Shown: positions 58,338 to 64,000 of the stretch, piece after piece
How positions within the stretch are numbered: the first letter of the stretch is position 1
Layout of the letters: every line of letters begins with the position of its first letter
Source: Calliphora vicina
Lineage: Eukaryota; Arthropoda; Insecta; Diptera; Calliphoridae
Length of the DNA: 64,000 nucleotides
NCBI RefSeq assembly: GCF_958450345.1
Contig: NC_088780.1
Location: 32,201,667-32,265,666, forward strand
Direction of reading: 5' to 3'
The notes under the pieces: generated by a model
Told to the model about the DNA's origin: nothing
Databases searched by the model: none
What the model saw: the letters and a program-made list of their open reading frames with translations, nothing else
Position numbers and translations under genes: made by a program

Positions 58338-59819
58338 TAGGGTATTCAATTAATCGGGTTTCTGGTTTAATCGGTTATTCGAGCAAATAATTAATCGGGG
58401 TTTAGATTTATTCGGTTAATAATCGGTTAATTTAAAATTATTCGATTAACCGAAAAATTTCTATTTTAATTTTAAATTGAAAATACAACAACGAATTTTG
58501 TGTAGAAATACATAAAAAACCAACAAGACATAACTTTTTGCATACCCATGTGAGTTTTTTTTTAGGTTTTTATTGAAATCTTTTGAAATAATCTTTTAAA
58601 TAAACAATACAATTTAAATGTTTTCCTTTTAAACTATTTTTTTCTTTAATATATAATAAAACTTGACTTGGAAAAAACTCTCTCGCTGATGTATTGTTGA
58701 AGCAATCGAAATCATGATAAAGACTATCCAATATCTTAGTTCTTTTTTTAGTTATACCATTGGAGTTCTTTTTGGATTTTTTTTAGATATTGAATACTTT
58801 TAATAGTTTCGTTAAGTTCTGATAAAAAACTCTTTTCCAAAAAAATTTCGTCTGTAAATATGAACAAAGTTTGAAATACATGTAAATTAAATATGCCTGT
58901 TTCTATACGCACTAAACATGTTTCTTGAATGTTCGAAAAAATATGTAATTTTAATTGAAAATTTGTTTTTTAATTGAAACTAGGGTTTTTAATTTCCCGA
59001 CCTTTTTTGATTCCCGGGAATCGGGAATTTTTTTTCTACATTCCCGATTCCCGAAATATATAATGATACTGTAAATTAGGTATATTATAGCCAAATTTCA
59101 TATAAAAACTAAGTGTTATAATTATTAAATATCAGAGCTTCGAATTAATTAATAAAATTTGAGCTTAATTCACTAAAATCTTAATCCGTAATTAAAGAAT
59201 GTCAGCCTTTCATTCCATAAATCCATTCTTAATATTTAATTTTTTAAATTCATTCCAAAGCCTTTGTTTAAACTGAATTAATTTTAAAATTAATTAATAA
59301 CAGAATTTATTCAAACTTTGAATGATTTAATTTTTGTTAAATCAAATCATTTACAAAATTAATTGAAAAAATTGTCTTAAGCCTTTTTGTGCTAGATTTG
59401 AATTGAAGAAAAATTTAATCATTTAATAAATTTTTGAAGCTATTTTAAAGAAATTTAAAGAAATTAGAACGATTCAATAAGAAATAAATTCTATAAAAAA
59501 TTAATTCACTTTTTAAATTTTCATACGAAAAACACCAAATAAATAATAATAATAGTAAATGGTCTATTATTGCCGAAATATAAGCAAACAACTTTTCACT
59601 GTTTTTTGGTGAAAAAAATAGAGCTTGTTTTCTATGTATTTTTGTCAGTTTTTAATTCTCGGGAAATTTGTACCGGGAATTCCCGGGATAAAAACCCTAA
59701 TTGAAACGGAAAAATAAATACAAAAATATATGTATGTTCAAGTCCAAAAAAAGGAATTTCGGTTAATCGACACAAATTAATCGGTTAACCGATTAACGGT
59801 TAATCGATTGAATACCCTA
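58338..59819. mobile_element. hAT element, perfect TSD GTATCCAC
   Basis: Ends TAGGGTATTCAATTAATCGG and, inward from the right, TAGGGTATTCAATCGATTAA. The perfect duplication GTATCCAC is at 58330-58337 and 59820-59827. Subterminal TTAATCGGTTAA motifs repeat at both ends. It carries an inner hAT at 58981-59699; without this and its duplication the element is about 755 bp. Confidence 0.9.
58981..59699. mobile_element. hAT MITE nested in a hAT, TSD ATTGAAAC
   Basis: Ends TAGGGTTTTTAATTTCCCGA and, inward from the right, TAGGGTTTTTATCCCGGGAA. The perfect duplication ATTGAAAC is at 58973-58980 and 59700-59707. CCCGGGAATCGGGAA subterminal motifs are shared with the MITE at 15182-15852. Confidence 0.92.
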
Positions 59820-60045
59820 GTATCCACATAAAAATCAACAGAAATAAGTTTCATATAGACATAAATTACGCTACCTAATTATATGGCGGTCGGTATATAA
59901 TTGGTATAATAGCTCCCATATAACGCCACCTTCCGAAAATCATTTACGAAAATAAATTATTGAAATTAAAAAAAAAATGTTTCTAAGTGTAGGATATTAT
60001 ATGGTCATGCTTGACCAATCATTCTTTCTTACTTGTTTTCATTTT

Positions 60046-60332
60046 CTTATTTCTTAACCAAAAAAATATATGAAATGGAAATTCATATAACGTAACATCA
60101 TGTAACGTCACGTCAGATAGTAAGGCTAACAAATAATAAAACGAGGAAGGATTTTTAAATTTCATAATTTGGAAAATAAATTTATATTATTCCAAATTCC
60201 ATTACAAAAGGTTGTATACAAAAAGTCTAGCCCAATTCGCAGAGTTATGCTATTATGTAATGCAAGTCAAAACTCACTTCTGTTTTTGGTAACGTCACGC
60301 AATAGCATTGCAAAAATCTTCAACTCCTTACC
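60046..60332. other. Short intergenic spacer
   Basis: Contains repeated ACGTCACG/ACGTAACATC-like strings near 60090-60110 and 60290, otherwise nothing recognised. Confidence 0.4.
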
Positions 60333-60532
60333 CCCTGTCTATACTTGACAAATACTCAACATAACAATAAATGACATTTGTTGTCAAGACAAAGTTGTAT
60401 AAGCAAAAGCACTAACAATTTTATCATAACGAAGCAATAATACTAATAAATGGGGACTATACCACATAAGTTTTTATCTTGACAACGATTTTGACGTTTA
60501 TCATGATAAAAATTTATCAGGTATAGACAGGG
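60333..60532. mobile_element. Short MITE with TIR CCCTGTCTATACTTG
   Basis: CCCTGTCTATACTTGACAAA on the left matches CCCTGTCTATACCTGATAAA read inward from the right. AACGTCA/TGTTGTCAAGA blocks are also mirrored. 200 bp, no coding capacity. TTAA lies just outside the right end (60534-60537), but the left side has TTAC, so the target duplication is unresolved. Confidence 0.65.
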
Positions 60533-63500
60533 AGTTAAGGTCAATTGTTCTAATATTTTACTGAATAAAATAGAACTTAATTACTTTGCAAATATAAAAA
60601 AAAAACTTTACAAATTTGAATTTTTCATTATTTTTTTAAATTTTGTCGTACAAATGTCACTTCACGCCATAATGGAAATGTCCATATTCCGAATAAGCCA
60701 CCTACAGCGTAATCGCAGCCAATATTTGCATGAATTTATCTTTAAAAAATAAATATTAGAGATTGTTTTTTCGGGTCATAAGTGATTAATTAAAAATTTA
60801 AAAAAATCTATAAATGAAGAACCGCAGAGTTCAAACCTTGCCACTTATGGTGATGGATATAATGAAGAGTGGTTTGTATAACAGCTGATTTTCTATGAAA
60901 AACCAGCTAAATATTAAATAGTTTTCAATTCTCAAAAAATAATCAGTGTTCAAAAATCAAGTTAGAGTTCTGTAATCAGCTGTGCAGAATCCTTTATATA
61001 ATTAAAATAAAAAGTATTTTTTATTTAAAGCCATCGATTTTTAAAATATTTTAAGTTACTAATTACGACACGACAGTACTGTACTAAATTTTGCATCCCT
61101 ACAACAACAACAACAAAAACAACAACAATTGTTTTATTAATATTTAATGAGCAACAAAAAACTGCGTAAAATAACTGCCAATCTCAAATTTGCTCAATGG
61201 AAAATCGCTGCCTGCCACACTTTTAAGTTTTGGAGGGGATTTTATGCAGTTCTTCTTTGCATTTATTCTTTAAGATACGCTCCAACAAAAACTTCAAAGA
61301 GCATATCTTATAGACGGGGGTTGTTTGTTAAAATTTGAATAATTTTGAAATGATTTTTTTTTTGTGGAGTTTATAGCTTGTAAGTAAAATTATAGCGAAC
61401 ATTGAACTTAGTTTTTACCTTTTAGGCTGAATGCCAACTGAGGGCTTTAGGAGGCACGATAACCAATCATTGTCATTAGATGCAGAAAATATTTTGAAGG
61501 AGGGTTGGGGGAGGGGGGTAAGGTTTATTGCAGACTGTATTTGAAGGTGTCATTATTAAATGTCTCAAAGTGTGTGGTACAATTAGATTAAGAAAACTAG
61601 AAAAGTAGGGTGCCTTAAAAATTTATTTTTTTATTATTAGACATTAAAAAAAGTGTTTTTTTATACCGAATTACATGAAATAAAAAATATATTACAGCTT
61701 TGACTTTGATTAAATTATTCATATTTGAAAACAACATAAAAAAAATCAAATATTTACAAAAAAACAAATTTAATAGAATTTATGAAAAAACGTTCACAAA
61801 ATAAACACATTTTGGCAGATGACGTGTAAAAAGACTCATAAAAAAATGAGCAAAAAAAATAATGTTTTGAAAATGTGTGTTGTAGTCGTTGTTGTTGCAG
61901 TTTTTCGCTAAAATCTGTATTGCACTTTTAGTACTAGCAGTCCGCCAGTCAGTAATAAGCAAAATGAGCAATATTTAGATTTTTTTGTTTATGAATATAA
62001 GAAAAACAAAAAAAAATATTGAAAAAAACTAAAAATGCGCTTTTAAAAATAATGCAGTTTTTATTACGAATTTTTTGTCGGTGAATGATGAGCAGCATGA
62101 TGAGTATGATGATGATGAAGATGATGTTTTGTTTAAACATTTTTGAAGGTTACTTATAAACTAAACTAAAATGGGTGGGTGGGTAGTGTAAGTTTTTCAA
62201 ACCTAAATAATAATAATAAAATATATACATAGATAGAGAGTTAGGTATTTGTTTATATAAATAAATACCTTAAAGTCTCCTTTTTTTAAGCTCCCACTCC
62301 AGTTGTTAAGGAGGTTTTCTTTTTCTAGTTCTTTTTTCCTTTTTTTTTCTTTCTTTCCTTCTTTGTTTAAGGTTTGATTGTGTATTATTTTTTTTGGTGT
62401 TTTTTTACTTCTTTTATTTTCTATATTTCTTACGCATGACCATAAAATATTTTATTTTGTTTTTTTTTCTTTCGTTTTGTTTAGACTAGCCACCAAATTC
62501 TTTCCTTCTTTTTATTTATTTTTTTTTTGTTTGAAACAAAAATATTAACAAATTTACTGTTATTTTTTAGGTTTATTTTAACTAAATTTCACTGGTTTTT
62601 AGAATATTTTTTCAAACTCTTTTTAATAAATAAAACAATTTTTTTTTTGATTTTATCAATAATTTAATTTATATTTATTTCATTTATTTAATAATTAATA
62701 AGTAATACGTTTTATTTTGAAAATATTTCTAGTCTTTGCACCTTAATCCTTAACGTTTAGAGGCTCTGAGCACGACTAATGTTTGATTTTACTCAGCATC
62801 ATTTAATGTAGTAAATGTAATCAGAAAACAAATTTACAACAAAAACTAATGTCTAATAATGCTCCCTGAGTATCCAAAAAATCATTTTTATACACGAGCA
62901 TCCAACAACAAATAAACCGAAAACAAAATTCTAAAAATTCCCAAAATTATCAAAAACAAACTTTCTAAGCACCAACAAAATGCACTTAGTGCAGTTCTAA
63001 CAACAACAACAGTGCACACATTGTGCTGCTCTCTCTTTTTGTTTTATTTTATTTTGCTTTTCACATAATTAAGTTCTCTAAAACACTTTTACGCGCGCTC
63101 TCTCATTTGAAAACATCTTCTTCCTATTTCCATTTACTCGCCTACTTGCCATTCCTGCTCCCCATACTCACTTCAAGAACAAGAAAAATCCCTTTTTATT
63201 AAAGTTTTTTTCTTCCCCCCACGAAATATTTGCTGTAAAGTTAAACTGTCTGCCAGAGATGGCAATTATTTGATACTATTTCATTACATTAATGGTTTTG
63301 TTAAACGCAAATTCTGAACTTTTTTCCTAATTCTCTTATTTTATAAAACTTTCAGTTCTTTGAAATCATCTTATTAACTAAAGAAATTTTGTTTTCGACT
63401 TTATTAAAAGAATTTTATCATTTTCAAACGAAATTCTTTGAACATTTGAAATTTTAAGATGAAAAATATGTGAAAAAATAAAAAAAAAATTGTGAGTTAT

Positions 63501-64000
63501 AAAAACCCAATATGTAACGAATTGGTTTAGAAATTCATTAATTTTATAAAAACAGGCTGTAAATCAATTCAAATTCTAAACGATATTTTTATAACTAAAC
63601 TCGAATAAATCTTTTATTGTATTTTAGATATTTTTGGTTCTATAATTAATAAAGGAAAACCACAATTAATGACTTAAATACTGAGTTTTTTATTGAAACC
63701 AAAACGCTTGACCCAAATCATTTGCAGTAAAGAAAAATAACTAGATTTATACTTTTTTCGACAAATACTTTTGACTTTACATCATAATCCACAGATCTGC
63801 TCTGCTCGATGATACAAACCCCATATATTGTTGGAAGTGTTCAGAAATCATTGCTCATAAAACTCTGATTTTAATACAACTGAATGCGCTGTGAGTTTTT
63901 CAAGATGACTGAATAAAAATAATAGCCGCATTCGGAAGATCCAATTTTCGATCACACTTTCCATTATTGCTACTGGTAACTTTCAATAGGTTATAATTTA
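60533..64000. other. AT-rich intergenic, no gene seen
   Basis: 3.5 kb with (CAA)n near 61100 and 63000, ATGATGATGATG-type runs near 62100 and long T tracts at 62280-62660. No frame has a recognisable domain. It lies more than 18 kb upstream of the hb ATG, so distal hb exons or enhancers could be here, but nothing in the sequence proves it. Confidence 0.5.

Larger units (their letters stand above)
58200..60045 (-). repeat. Interspersed repeat family A hosting nested hAT elements
   Basis: Left part has ATGATCGGTCCATAATTAGT and CCCGCTTCCGAAAATCATTT. After the insertion, ATGGCGGTCGGTATATAATT, CCTTCCGAAAATCATTT and a terminal ATATGGTCATGCTTGACCAA plus TTACTTGTTTT follow. Both halves are family A in reverse orientation. 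A 1482-bp hAT element sits between them. Confidence 0.7.

Noticed and set aside
61147..61338. 63-codon frame after a CAA-rich leader
   Set aside because: Upstream composition resembles a fly 5' UTR, but the peptide has no recognisable motif and codon use looks random.

Overview
This window is nuclear DNA of a higher (cyclorrhaphous, most likely calyptrate) fly, such as a blowfly or house-fly relative. It is very AT-rich, has no operons, and holds one intact protein-coding gene: the gap gene hunchback (hb), on the minus strand at 40269-42602. The protein matches Drosophila Hunchback along its whole length: MQNW start, four central zinc fingers, a conserved block around NLLPPLASLLQQNRN, and two C-terminal fingers. 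It differs in its low-complexity linkers, which points to a fly well outside Drosophila. Family-level placement is inference.

Layout. 1-16.4 kb is a graveyard of nested transposon fragments: mariner and mariner-related transposase pseudogenes, non-LTR retrotransposon ends with RNase H domains, hAT elements with 8-bp target duplications, a Mutator-like element with a 9-bp duplication, and a foldback MITE. 16.4-18.2 kb is AT-rich with microsatellites. 18.2-22.6 kb is a degenerate tandem array built around GTGATCAC, invaded by a hAT element and by copies of an interspersed repeat (family A). 22.6-29.7 kb carries further dispersed repeats (families B and C) and a retroelement RNase H relic. A complete but inactivated Tc1-family transposon lies at 29719-31290. 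31.5-36 kb has retroelement fragments, a local duplication and an isolated hairpin. 37.1-39.25 kb is a mosaic tandem array immediately downstream of hb.

The hb unit occupies about 39.5-42.7 kb and continues upstream. Its 3' UTR keeps two Nanos-response-like elements, each with a perfect Pumilio octamer. A splice acceptor lies 96 bp before the ATG, so the promoter(s) and leader exon(s) lie at higher coordinates, but I could not place them. From 42.7 to 64 kb I see no other gene, only more hAT, MITE and repeat insertions, including a hAT inside a hAT inside a family A repeat at 58.2-60.04 kb.

I did not find a new protein-coding system. The most informative signals are the conserved translational-control sites of hb, the double-site inverted repeats of the Tc1 element, and the insertion layers that can be read from exact target-site duplications.
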